Shown here: in pieces, positions 26,001 to 32,540 of the stretch
How positions within the stretch are numbered: the first letter of the stretch is position 1
Layout: each line of letters opens with the position of its first letter
NCBI RefSeq assembly: GCF_000003815.2
Contig: NC_049993.1
Coordinates: 14,416,324-14,480,323 of the forward strand
Length of the DNA stretch: 64,000 nucleotides
DNA from: Branchiostoma floridae
Taxonomy: Eukaryota > Chordata > Leptocardii > Amphioxiformes > Branchiostomatidae
Reading direction: 5' to 3'
Made by a program: the position numbers and the translations under genes
The notes under the pieces: model-generated
The model's input: only the letters and a program-made list of their open reading frames with translations
The model's database searches: none
What the model was told of the DNA's origin: nothing

Positions 26001-29000
26001 TATTTAGTAAAAACTAAACAAGCTCTATGTTTATGCATTCCATTATCAACGAAGTGTGAAATACTAAAAGTTGTACTCAGTTATACTACTCATTTTAAAT
26101 GCATAAAACATTTTGAAAACATAGGAAAGACTTTGATTGCAAATCGATTAAAATCTTGAATTGATCGGCGTATGTTGATAACAACACCGGAAACTCGCGT
26201 TAACATATCGTACTGTCATACTCCAAGACATTTGCAAAATCTTAGCTACAGTAGATCTGTACAATAAGACAATAGAATCTAAAAATAATTGGATCATGTC
26301 GTTTTAGAAATGAGTATTGATACAGAGAGGAGATACAGGGTCAACCATGTCTCTGTTTTGATGTATGAGTAAATAACTTCAAAACTATATACACAGGAAT
26401 CCATACAGTATTTGGATCATACTGAGTAGCCTTTTCTAACTCTCATAATTAACACATTCATAATTTAGATAGTAGTAACTGTACTGTGGTCTTAAACTTC
26501 AAAGTAAAAATTCTACCCACATTTCATGTCTATTCTCAGTTAAGCTTAGGTCACATTTGAAAACCGGGGCCCGGTCTGGCAGCTTTCGAGAGCAAAAAGA
26601 ATGATATAACAGACTTCAAAATACACAAAATGTCAAAATAAGAATCGTGGGTCTTATTTGTGTATATTTCTAGGTATACGTTGTAATTTTCCGTTTCTTA
26701 AAACATCCCGGCCGCGGGCAGGGCCCCGGTTTGGAAATGTGACCTAAGCCTAAGCTAGATTAAACCAAGGACATTCAAGGTACATGATTTGTCTTATTTC
26801 ACTTGATCTGCCATTCTTCTCTATCTTCCTGAAGATGACTGAGTCGCTCTCCATCCGACCTTGGCCTCCTGAGTTCAATATCTTCACTCTAAGATTCATT
26901 ATTCATGTCTGGTTGCCGTCTGGGTGATAAATAAAACCAACCCATCACTGCAGCACAAAAATACAATGAAATATGTATACACGCACTACCAACTCTCCCT
27001 CTGAGATTATATCTACGGCCACACTGAGCTCTTGCGTGCTAGAATCGACTCTAAAGTTTGATTTTATGTTCGTTCTCTCAAACATCGGGGGATAGAAGGT
27101 GACTAGGAGTATCAGAGTAAATGCTGTTATATAGACGAGCTTTTGATGTAGTTTCCGGCAAACCGATTCCATATAAAGCGCCGATGGCTGCAAAGAAAGT
27201 AGATTTGTTTTTAAAGCCCCATTTCCACAAACTTCGCCTCAATCGCTTTGCGACCATGAAGTCTCAAAAATAGATCTTGTGTGATCGTTGATTTTATAAC
27301 TGAAGCATAAGACACATAGGAAAGATCGTAAAGAATATATCTTAAGACACATAAGAAACAGAAGATGTATGCTTTAAAAAAAGAGCATTGAAAAAGACTC
27401 GTTCTTTGCCCAAATGTGTTGAGAAATCTGACGAATGTTCTGTCGCTCAACTATCGCAGCCTCTAGTGCAAAGAGGTTGTAAAGAGAGGCTTACACTAAT
27501 GCTGTTTTGCTTATTTCATGAGCAGACCGCTGCGTGGCAAGGGCCATCATGCCATACGAGGTCAGCGAGCCAGGCCTACTCCATTTGAATGTCAACGACA
27601 TCGTTGAAGTACTAAAAACGGGCAATGACGGATGGTGGTTCGGATATTGCCAGGGGAAGGTCGGGGCCTTTCCCGCAGCATGTGTGGAGATCCTCACGAA
27701 GCCAGATGCGCTAAGCAGAGGTTAGCACTTCATTCCTTAAAGCTTAGGGCACAACCCCCGGAAGGGAAATTTGTCCGTACGTATTTTTTTTTGGGGGGGG
27801 GGGGGCACGTCCGCCACGTCTTTCTGAAAACGTTCAGGCTGTACAGGGCAGGCGCGTCGCCCGTACTGGCACGTACGAGGGGCGAATCCGCACACAATGT
27901 TTTGCTTGCACGTAAAGTTCTACAGCGTGCTCACAAATCCGTCGGATTCTCTACGAGTTCGTACGGAGGTAGTGCTTACCACTTTCGGAGCCCAAAAGAT
28001 TGCTCACGTTTCTGCACGTAGACAACACGTATTTGCACGTACGGCGGGTTGTGCACTTAGCTTAATCCCTTTATTGATCCCTTCGTGATTTGGTTGGAGA
28101 TATATGCGGTGACGGTAATAGAAGCTACTTTAACGTCGACATGACTCAACCGAGATATGGTTTTCTCCATGAATCAATATAAAAGAGTCGAACAAATTCT
28201 GTTTAACGCAGGGTAATAATTTAGATTCAATGACAATTTTTACCTTAGTACCCGATTACCCGCCTCTGCGTTTCGCAATGGCCCATTCTTTTTCATATAT
28301 CGGCCCTTTATACTAGCTTTCGTGTCAGAGGTGGTAACTATTGATCGAATATGGGCGACTCGATATATGATAAATAGTTCACATGAAATTTGTTTTAAAA
28401 AAGCACAGCTTTGAAATTTTGTAGTTTTTGTCCGTCAGGTCATACCTTTACATCGTACATCATATTTTACAATCATATGTTTACATATATAGATATATAA
28501 GTTTATACAAAACACAATTACAATAATCACAATTCATAGTTCATATAGATCTGATCACGCAAAGCTTTAGAAAGCTCATGTAGCCGACATGTTATTGTAG
28601 AAGCTGGCGGAGGTCAATAATAGTTACGTAAGGTGTTACAAAGTGACTATATAGCAGACAGATAACTTTCAAAGCAAAGCTTAGCAGCCATTAAAAGGAC
28701 GTTATATCTGATGGAAAACGCGTCAGTCTCGAGACATAATGCGTTCACATCACAACAATAGAATGAAATAATGGCTTTGCACAGAATTAGACAGCTGCCA
28801 AAACACAAAGACTACGTTAAAAAGGGAGACAAGAAGCTATTACAAGCATACCATTTCTTGGAAAATGCCAGGTGAAAATGCGTCAGTTTAGAGACACAAT
28901 GCGTTAACATCGTGACAAAAATGACATCATAGCTATGGTTAGTGGAAGAAAGCTCAATGCGTTAACATCTCGGCACCTAATGACTAGGTAACAGCCATAC

Positions 29001-29758
29001 TTAATGTATTCGTAAGAAGGCTCCGACAGCGCACAGGCAACGATAAAAGGGGAGTTCGAAAGCTATCAAAAGCATAACATGTCTTGGATAATGTCTGGTG
29101 AAAAACGCGTCAGTTTCGAGACACAATGCGTTAACGTCGTGACAACAAATGACATCACGACCATACATAGTGTAACAAATCTCCCACAGCGCACAGACAA
29201 CGTTAAGATGGGAGTTCAGAAGCTATTAAAAGCATAACATGTCTTTGTAATGTTTGGTAAAAAAAAAGGTCAGTTTTGAGACACAATGCGTTAACATCGT
29301 GACAACGGATGACATTACGGCCATGCACAGCGTTACAAATCTCCCACAGCACACAGGCAACGTTAAAATGCGAGTTGAGAAGCTATAAAAAGCATAACAT
29401 GTCTGGAATAAAGTCTGGTGAAAAACGCGTCAGTTTTGAGTCACAATGCGTTACCATCGTGACAGCAAATGACATACACAGCGTTACAAATCACACACAG
29501 CGCACAGACAACGTTAAAAGGGGGAGTTCAGAAGCCATTAAAAGCATAACATGTCTTGGATAATGTCTGGTGAAAAACGCATCAGCCAAACAAAGCGGCA
29601 AATGTCCCTACGAGACGATCCATTATAGGATAATCGATCAACAGATGGAAAATGAGGACGCCATTAGGGCCATTCCGCTGCGAAATGCCTCTTTCACTCT
29701 TCGCATGGCCGCACGTCAAAAGGATTTTTCAGCCCCTCTTCCTAGAGATGACAATTAG
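4974..29758 (+). CDS. Ig-superfamily transmembrane receptor with cytoplasmic SH3 domain and ITIM-like motif (7 exons)
   Basis: Proposed join: 4974-5025, 8947-9300, 19228-19527, 22757-23053, 24352-24606, 27526-27720, 29586-29758. This is 1626 nt, giving 541 residues plus stop. Every junction is GT/AG and every intron is phase 1, so the exons join without a frame break, and single Ig domains occupy single exons as usual in this superfamily. Domain order: signal peptide (1 to about 22), V-like Ig (about 27-134), Ig (137-234), Ig (237-326), transmembrane helix (about 346-371), cytoplasmic SH3 (about 423-476), tail with overlapping YxxI motifs (493-501). A cell-surface receptor or adhesion molecule is inferred; the ligand is unknown. 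I do not recognise a named orthologue. The last exon rests on the weakest acceptor. Missed cassette exons in the long introns cannot be excluded. Confidence 0.8.
6028..6283. mobile_element. MITE with CTCACTGCACTTGCG-type inverted ends (copy 1)
   Basis: The left end 'AGGTAGTATCTCACTGCACT' and the reverse complement of the right end, 'AGGCGCACTCTCAACACACT', are related. The interior has 'ATTACGCAATATCTAAATTA', which recurs inverted in the copy at 30475-30722. No coding capacity, so non-autonomous. Confidence 0.6.
6833..6935. repeat. GTGTAG-type short tandem repeat
   Basis: Imperfect six-base units such as GTGTAG, GTATAA and GTTTAG run for about 100 bp. Weakly related GTAGGTTA motifs continue to about 7010. 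Confidence 0.7.
8947..9300 (+). CDS. Receptor exon 2: V-like Ig domain lacking the cysteine pair
   Basis: Encodes residues 18-135. The phase-1 acceptor at 8945-8946 was chosen over the two AGs at 8958-8962, which give the wrong phase. Ig landmarks: strand B 'GDRVTLRG' (36-43), strand C tryptophan W57, strand E 'DGSLTLQP' (98-105), strand F 'SDQGLYVQ' (109-116), strand G 'KEYYVAVEI'. Where the disulfide cysteines should sit (43 and 116) the residues are Gly and Gln, while W57 and the D-x-G-x-Y signature are kept. The fold is therefore probably intact without the bond, as in CEACAM N-domains and CD2 domain 1. The spacing of strands C to E suggests a V-set. Donor is G|GTAGGT at 9301. Confidence 0.85.
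9670..11828 (+). mobile_element. 5'-truncated LINE (L1/Tx1-like) with target-site duplication
   Basis: The element body is about 9685-11813. It is flanked by the perfect 15-bp direct repeat AAACTTTGAATTCGC (9670-9684 and 11814-11828; the first two A of the right copy merge with the tail). It ends in AATAAA followed by about 20 A. The 5' end starts just before the reverse transcriptase active site, so this is a truncated, immobile copy. The exact duplication and open frame point to a recent insertion. It lies in the same orientation as the receptor gene, so its polyadenylation signal could act on the host transcript. Confidence 0.9.
9675..11429 (+). CDS. LINE ORF2 C-terminal part: reverse transcriptase palm/thumb and C-terminal zinc finger
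   Basis: The open frame is 584 codons; its first few residues come from the target-site duplication, so there is no native start. The catalytic 'QFADDSNF' (F-A-D-D box) is near residue 24. It is followed by 'SGLKPNFDKC' and 'LLGIMLG' blocks, a thumb-like region with 'FNFIWNG' and 'GGLKLIHLP', and a C-terminal C-x2-C-x8-H-x4-C finger (starting CIHCGNEQ) about 120 residues from the end. These blocks are typical of L1/Tx1-group ORF2 proteins. The endonuclease domain and the first half of the RT are missing, so no active enzyme is expected. The frame has no stop, unlike the antisense relic at 14880-15240. Confidence 0.85.
   Translation: MNSQRTNEHIKGLKIHTLETKVSQFADDSNFPLQPEAQSLVALVEDLKNFSIISGLKPNFDKCTILRIGSLKNTTFSLPCDLPIKWTNGPVQLLGIMLGLGTTGYTEKLDQNYWTKLAKIDKILLPWRGHSLTLFGKIALVNSLIVSQFTYLFMALPSPSAKFFKEYEKKIFNFIWNGRPEKIKRKVIYNTYDCGGLKLIHLPTFDLTRKASWIPRLWQAKTPLSKYLTDFPDPVCKLYPFLQLSKYHIDCILTKFSRSVSPFFINARKAWLSFQFKPPETHQDIQSQLLWLNSNITIDSKPIHFRKQATGQILFISDLLDTNGKFLSYKELSLKFGKTLQMMEYNQIISAIPSTWKRHLKDKPLTIGPNAPFISNYSWLGARKINKDIYMTTLLTNNVVQTPVKIQTYWEEILDIIIPWKQVFRLVYKTTICPRLRFFQFKMLHKFLPTRKMLYIWKLSDSPICIHCGNEQEDTLHLFWECPRVSQFWRDVKKWHERVSSEPLHIDLASVILGDLTVNSPRLNNTLILMAKFFIYKQQEKHLSLNHFISYIKTSYKLEFIIASRKNKLAVHYSKWGEILHIIS
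11836..12034. mobile_element. Inverted-repeat element next to the LINE
   Basis: 'GGTCTCACTAAATACC' at about 11859-11874 is matched inverted by 'GGTATTTAGTGAGACC' at about 12000-12015. Outer bases 'TGGGGTGGGA' and 'TTCCCCAC' extend the symmetry. Inside, 'TTTTCGGTAG' and its complement repeat several times. It resembles a 200-bp foldback MITE or a decayed stem. No coding content. Confidence 0.5.
12570..12938. repeat. Two tandem copies of a ~196-bp unit with poly-G start
   Basis: Copies start at about 12570 and 12768. Each begins with a G tract, then 'CAAAAATGGA(C/T)AGGCGAAT', 'AAATGGCGTACAGCACAATA' and 'TTATGACCGGATTA'. They match closely apart from small indels. Confidence 0.8.
14043..14773. 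repeat. Direct repeat pair, 480 bp apart, with microsatellite in the spacer
   Basis: 14043-14213 and 14523-14693 are near-identical over about 170 bp; both contain 'CTTGGTACGCCGAAGATCCC' and 'CTCATTAGGGATGAGGTTAC'. A second pair of segments follows each (around 14409-14468 and 14729-14773, 'TGGTTTTC(G/A)GTAAAAAAAA'). The segment 14221-14350 with 'CCAAGAAGGTTATGTTTT' belongs to a dispersed family also seen at 54310-54400. Confidence 0.75.
14275..14327. repeat. (ATGT)n microsatellite
   Basis: About thirteen uninterrupted four-base units inside the spacer of the direct repeat pair. Confidence 0.95.
14880..15240 (-). pseudogene. LINE reverse transcriptase relic (antisense)
   Basis: The minus-strand frame contains 'RKALAWEAIAYTKLDKIWKS', 'IPNKLKVQVFTTLVEPILL' and 'ETWTVTCQLQNRLDGTYTKL'. 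This is the thumb/C-terminal block (L-W-xS ... K-x2-x-F-x2-L-x2-P-I-L-L-x-x-x-E-T-W-T) common to RTE/CR1-type non-LTR retrotransposons. No catalytic region, tail or target-site duplication is visible. It belongs to a different family from the element at 9670-11828. Confidence 0.7.
17055..17096 (+). ncRNA. Minimal type I hammerhead ribozyme
   Basis: All conserved blocks are present in order. Stem I 5' strand GTCA (17055-17058); core CTGACGA (17059-17065); stem II AGATAGT/ACTATCT (17067-17073 with 17078-17084, 7 perfect pairs, loop GGAT); GAAA (17085-17088); two-pair stem III AC/GT with no loop; cleavage site after C17092; stem I 3' strand TGAC (17093-17096). One extra A (17066) sits between core and stem II. 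Such ribozymes with almost no stem III are known from Penelope-like retroelements and may act as dimers. The flank CGTTTTCAAAACCATATCCA belongs to the same repeat as 18401-18551. Confidence 0.75.
18401..18551. mobile_element. Palindromic Penelope-type terminal repeat remnant with decayed hammerhead
   Basis: Left arm 18401-18460 and right arm about 18492-18551 are inverted copies (outer 'ATGCCAAAAA', inner 'GGAAAC..TCAGACGTTTC'). Between and into the right arm lies a hammerhead with core TTGACGA instead of CTGACGA, stem II ACTGG/CCAGT, GAAAC, GTC and TGAC (18463-18504). The C-to-U change at core position 3 should abolish or sharply lower activity. The left flank 18360-18400 matches, inverted, 55752-55800. 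Confidence 0.65.
19228..19527 (+). CDS. Receptor exon 3: second Ig domain
   Basis: Encodes residues 136-235, phase 1 in and out (acceptor TTTCTCAG, donor GTGAGT). Disulfide cysteines C160 ('LSLHC') and C217 ('GNYSC'), strand C W174, and strand F signature D211-x-G213-x-Y215-x-C217 are all present. The CxnC spacing of 56 fits a C2 or I set. Sequons N164-T-S, N199-T-S and N214-Y-S suggest glycosylation. Starts 'VPPTVKLS', the usual linker between tandem Ig domains. Confidence 0.92.
19556..20597. mobile_element. MITE with GTTCACCTTTATCC ends, interrupted by another element
   Basis: Left end 'GTTCACCTTTATCCGTGAGG' and right end 'GGATAAAGGTGAAC' (20584-20597) are inverted copies. With the inner insertion 19684-20515 removed, the element is about 210 bp, and its interior aligns with the uninterrupted relative at 56427-56646 ('ATTGCA..', 'CC.CCGGC.A'). 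Confidence 0.75.
19680..20515. mobile_element. TTAA-flanked non-autonomous DNA transposon nested in a MITE
   Basis: TTAA at 19680-19683 and 20512-20515 brackets perfect 16-bp terminal inverted repeats CCCTATCTAGACCGGG (19684-19699) and CCCGGTCTAGATAGGG (20496-20511). A TTAA target and ends starting CCC are the signature of piggyBac-type transposons; Kolobok also uses TTAA. No transposase frame is present. Subterminal G/C tracts and repeated 'TGACGTCA' and 'CCAAGATGGCGGA' motifs lie inside. A diverged relative occupies 23098-23490. Confidence 0.8.
22757..23053 (+). CDS. Receptor exon 4: third Ig domain
   Basis: Encodes residues 236-334, phase 1 at both ends (acceptor ACATTACAG, donor GTGGGA). 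'ESVELLCQAEGNPTPNVTWY' is a textbook I-set strand B to C block with C259 and W271. 'QDYLCVASNDV' supplies Y307 and C309. The strand F Asp-x-Gly is reduced to S-Q-D. Sequons N242-I-S, N268-V-T and N302-E-S. The last residues (VETAAMT) form a short stalk before the membrane exon. Confidence 0.93.
23098..23490. mobile_element. Decayed relative of the TTAA-flanked transposon
   Basis: The right half matches the right end of 19680-20515: 'AAATT(T/T)GGTGATCGTA', 'TTAAAATTACGAAG', a C-rich tract, then 'CCAGTCTTAATAGGG' in place of 'CCGGTCTAGATAGGG'. The interior 'GATGACGTAATTTGGCAAAA' and 'AAGATGGCCGA' also correspond. The left terminal repeat is not recognisable. Confidence 0.6.
23628..24351. repeat. 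Intronic minisatellite ending at the exon 5 acceptor
   Basis: About six units carry 'AGACATGT(G/T)TCTTTGATCT', 'TATCAACCACTGCT' and 'GATCTCGTA'. The marker GATCTCGTA stands at 23856, 24015, 24171 and 24318, giving periods of 159, 156 and 147, all multiples of three. Units contain a pyrimidine tract plus AG (for example 'GTTTCCCCAG' before 24050) at the place that forms the real acceptor 'TTATTCCCTAACAG' in the last unit. Confidence 0.8.
24352..24606 (+). CDS. Receptor exon 5: transmembrane helix and juxtamembrane tail
   Basis: Encodes residues 335-419, phase 1 at both ends. The hydrophobic run from I346 to C371 ('IAIIAGSVAGGVLVLTAILL' and on) is followed by basic 'CRRDKHR', placing the C-terminus in the cytoplasm. 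G351-x3-G355 is a GxxxG helix-packing motif that could favour dimers. The tail has P390-P-I-P393, a PxxP core that an SH3 domain could bind, then an acidic stretch (CDEDFDKLANDGD). Donor CCAG|GTACCG. Confidence 0.9.
25893..25921 (+). CDS. Candidate 29-nt cassette micro-exon (unproven)
   Basis: A strong pyrimidine tract and CACAG (25865-25892) precede 29 nt and a GTAACA donor. Read in phase 1 from exon 5 it gives DFYRSDPRST. It would leave in phase 0, so splicing to exon 6 would shift the frame and terminate at TGA 27586-27588, producing a receptor without SH3 or ITIM. This is splice-signal pattern only; chance occurrence in a 3-kb intron is quite possible. Confidence 0.25.
26544..26759. mobile_element. 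TTAA-flanked MITE with GCTTAGGTCACATTT ends
   Basis: TTAA at 26540-26543 and 26760-26763. The left end 'GCTTAGGTCACATTTGAAAA' with 'CCGGGGCCCGG' is inverted at the right as 'GGGCCCCGGTTTGGAAATGT' and 'GACCTAAGC'. The right end has about 10 extra bases before TTAA. A half copy lies at 37155-37250. Confidence 0.7.
27526..27720 (+). CDS. Receptor exon 6: cytoplasmic SH3 domain
   Basis: Encodes residues 420-484, phase 1 at both ends. The SH3 order is complete in one exon: RT-loop start 'ARAIMPYE' (ALYDY position), 'LHLNVNDIVEVL' (the L-x-F-x-x-G-D-x-I block), 'DGWWFGY' with W456-W457, 'GKVGAFPAACVEIL' (G-x-F-P-x-x-Y-V block). Of the usual ligand-groove residues Y430, W456 and P469 are kept, while the first ALYDY tyrosine is Met428 and the final tyrosine is Cys472. 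Binding of PxxP ligands may therefore be altered. The acceptor is a NAGNAG (GAGCAG, 27520-27525), so one extra codon may be included in some transcripts. Confidence 0.9.
27741..28061. mobile_element. TTAA-flanked MITE directly after the SH3 exon
   Basis: TTAA at 27737-27740 and 28062-28065. Ends 'AGCTTAGGGCACAACCC' and (reverse complement of the right) 'AGCTAAGTGCACAACCC' are inverted repeats, followed by CG-rich 'CGTACGT'-type motifs. It has a long G tract at 27792-27805 and no transposase. It starts 20 bp after the exon 6 donor. Confidence 0.75.
28713..29585. repeat. Intronic minisatellite ending at the exon 7 acceptor
   Basis: Units start at 28713, 28871, 29097, 29256, 29417 and 29569 with 'GGTGAAAAACGCGTCAGTTT'-type sequence. 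Spacings are about 158, 226, 159, 161 and 152. Each unit also has 'GACACAATGCGTTAACAT', 'CACAGCGCACAGACAACGTT' and 'AAAAGCATAACATGTCT'. The last unit is cut after 'AAAAACGCATCAG', which is used as the acceptor of exon 7. Confidence 0.85.
29586..29758 (+). CDS. Receptor exon 7: C-terminal tail with overlapping YxxI/ITIM motif and stop
   Basis: Encodes residues 485-541 and TAG at 29756-29758. Residues 493-501 read YETIHYRII. I496-x-Y498-x-x-I501 fits the ITIM consensus (I/V/L/S-x-Y-x-x-I/V/L), a phosphotyrosine docking site for SHP-type phosphatases in vertebrate receptors. Y493-x-x-I overlaps it. Composition is coding-like. The phase-compatible acceptor at 29584-29585 lacks a good pyrimidine tract, because it is the end of a minisatellite unit, so this exon is less certain than the others. 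The nearest AATAAA downstream is at 30994-30999, too far to be assigned confidently. Confidence 0.65.
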
Positions 29759-30474
29759 GCATAATTCCATTAACGTTGCACAATCGATTCCTTAATCAAA
29801 GCCGTGTAGCACAGTAATAGGTCTAAGCAGGTGCGATAAGTTCATTTCAGGATGAATTCAACCACTGACATTCATAACTATACACATATTGCATATCGTT
29901 ATAAAAATTAATAGAGACTTACCATCTTCCATATCCCTTCGTACATTTTGACATTTGAAATGTGACAAATAATTTCATAAACATTTTACAAGATTATTCT
30001 TCATTGGAAACAGTTGAATGCTTTTGTCATAGCCTCAAGGTCGAGGTACTCGTTATTTTTTCATGCCCCCCGCTGTCTAAGACGTGGTTACATTAAGTAA
30101 AAAGAACGTTCTTTAACGCAGGGTAGAAAGTCTCATATGAGGGGGGGGGGTCATCTAAGTTTAATCTGGTCTGAGATGTGTAGTAATATGTCAGCTTTGA
30201 CACGATATGATCTGAATTGTGACTTTTTTTAAGTTGGTATATGAATGCAACATTCTTACGCAACTTCCTGTCGGTGTGAGACGGCTGCATTTCAAATGGC
30301 CTCCGAAGCGCTCTTTATGAAAGAGGGCTTCAAAAGACAGAAATATTTTGTTTTGCTTTTAAATGTATATTGTAGGCTGTATCCTAAACTCAAACATATT
30401 CGTTTTCCATATTTTTTTCAGTGTAGCCTAGTATAATTTTACCGCAACAAATTCAGTCACATTGTGGACCATAA

Positions 30475-30722
30475 AGGTGCCCTCTCACTGCACTTGCGTC
30501 AAGCTTGCGTCCCTGCAGGGTTCGCTCACTGCGACATTGTTTTGTTTTGTCCGATTTTTTTACTAATTTAGATATTGCGTAATACTTAATATAAAATTGC
30601 GTATGTCTTAGAAGACGACAAAATACACAAAAAAAGTAAGAAAATTCGTTTTTCTTTAATCTCGGAAATTCGTTGAGTATCATTCGAATCCCGCAGTGAC
30701 GCAAGTGCAGTGAGACTGCACT
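30475..30722. mobile_element. MITE with CTCACTGCACTTGCG-type inverted ends (copy 2)
   Basis: Ends 'CTCTCACTGCACTTGCGTCA' and 'TGACGCAAGTGCAGTGAGAC' are nearly perfect inverted repeats. The interior 'TAATTTAGATATTGCGTAAT' matches copy 1 (6028-6283) in the opposite orientation. Possible 4-bp duplication ATAA on both sides. Confidence 0.75.
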
Positions 30723-32540
30723 ATAACTATACAAATTCCCACAGGCCCAAAACTTTCTTCTGCTACCTCCTACAAAGCCTATGACCAAAACTGATGGCAC
30801 ATCATCATCTCATTCACTACACAATAGATGAGACCTTAAGGTCTTTATTTTGAGCACATTTGGTGACTCATTATGATGTCTACATCTGAAGCACTGCCAA
30901 ATGTCATTTCACCAAGCTGTGCCTCGTCTGTATACTAAAAACGATATATATTCATTTCACAGTGATGCACCCCATGACTCTAGCCCTATATGTAATAAAT
31001 ATTACAGCGCCATAGCGGATGGCAAAGAATAATATCAACTCTTATGCAGACAGATTATGCAGCGCGCATGTTATTACGTTTCGGTTAATGATTAAACATT
31101 GCCAAGGCCACCATATTGCTTGGAATCATCGATTGTAAATCACGTGCAGTCTTTCGGTAATGTTGATTCCGAATTAGATCGTGCAGTTCTGTTCAATGGC
31201 TACATTTATTACTTAGACAGCATCATAAGAATGTAGGGTTTTTCACGTTTTGGAAACTTTAGGAGGGCACGTTTTGACCCGATGGTAACACGGTGGGGAC
31301 ATTTCTGTTATCGGAGATGTAATATGTTATAAAACTATATGTTTTAGATCATTTTTATTACGTGAGGGCGAGAGCAACTTGTAAAGGTTGCTTGGACATG
31401 TTTTTCCCTCCCAATCACTTTGTGATCATATATATATATTAGATCATATACAAAAACTTCAGCAGATATTATTCTATTGTCTTCATTTCATTCTATCCCC
31501 CTTGAATTGAATTATGAGAAATATAGATTACTAGTATATAAAAACGAATGGCAGCAATTGCTTTTGAAGTCGGGAGAATAAGAAATTAGTTCCTCAGATT
31601 ACATTGTTATATTTCGGTAGCTTTGTTGTATGACTGTTTTCTAAAACTTGATTATTTGTCACATTTGTTTGACACTAACAAGTAATTCAAGGAAAAATGT
31701 GATTTTTTGTTGTGATAAGTTGTTTCTCTTATCAATAGTCTATTCTACTAGTAAATTAATAAGATAGCAATAGCCCTTTCTAACGCATTTTTTCACCAAT
31801 AGACGAGACAAAACTATAACCCTGTTAACGTCACATAACTTCCTCATTATAGAAAAAGCGGGACACTTTGTCTTCCACTGCTTCCAGAAAAGACGTCAAA
31901 CCTCAATCCTTAGGTCGTAGCTCTCATATTATTGCAAGAATAGTCAATTCTTTCCACTTGTCACCATTGCATTGTTATCTATACCAAAGTCTTTTATTTT
32001 ATGTATGTTTACTATGTATTCTGTATGTACCATTTTGCAATTAGCCCTTGGGCAGGGACTTGCAAAATAAACTTTCAATTGATAATATCGGCATAGAAAC
32101 TGTGCCTGGCCATTCACATTGACTCCCTTTGATATAACACAGGTCGCCGGCGTAGCAGTTCTACACAACTTCCTGAATGCGAGTGCTCGTACGCAACACT
32201 CCCGCTAAGGGCACACAGATGCTCTTCAAAGGTATGTTAGAAATGGCAACCCATCTTATTACCTATTTGTTTCATGCATGTGCGGTTAGACCATTCGATA
32301 CATGTGTTCCGGACCGTGTGATAAAAAGCCGTATCACACAGGCTTCGACGTTTTATAACACAGGCTTCCATCGAATAATTCGAACATACTCCGTGCACGC
32401 CAGAAAATCCGACTATCTGATTCGGACGTTGGCATATTGCTGTTGTAACAATGTTTCTTCGAGGGCACAAGATTTTCTCAACTTCTGGCGCATTTTGTAT
32501 TAAAACATGTGTTTTCTCAGGTTGGTGTGACATAGCTAAA

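Larger units (their letters stand above)
24607..27525 (+). other. Receptor intron 5
   Basis: AT-rich intron with a MITE (26544-26759) and one candidate micro-exon (25893-25921). I see no other element. Confidence 0.55.
27721..29585 (+). other. Receptor intron 6
   Basis: Contains a TTAA-flanked MITE (27741-28061), about 600 bp with nothing recognised, and a minisatellite (28713-29585) that ends at the next acceptor. Confidence 0.6.

Noticed and set aside
28713-29585. CRISPR-like array of spaced repeats
   Set aside because: Units of about 158 bp are similar along their whole length, so it is a minisatellite in animal DNA.
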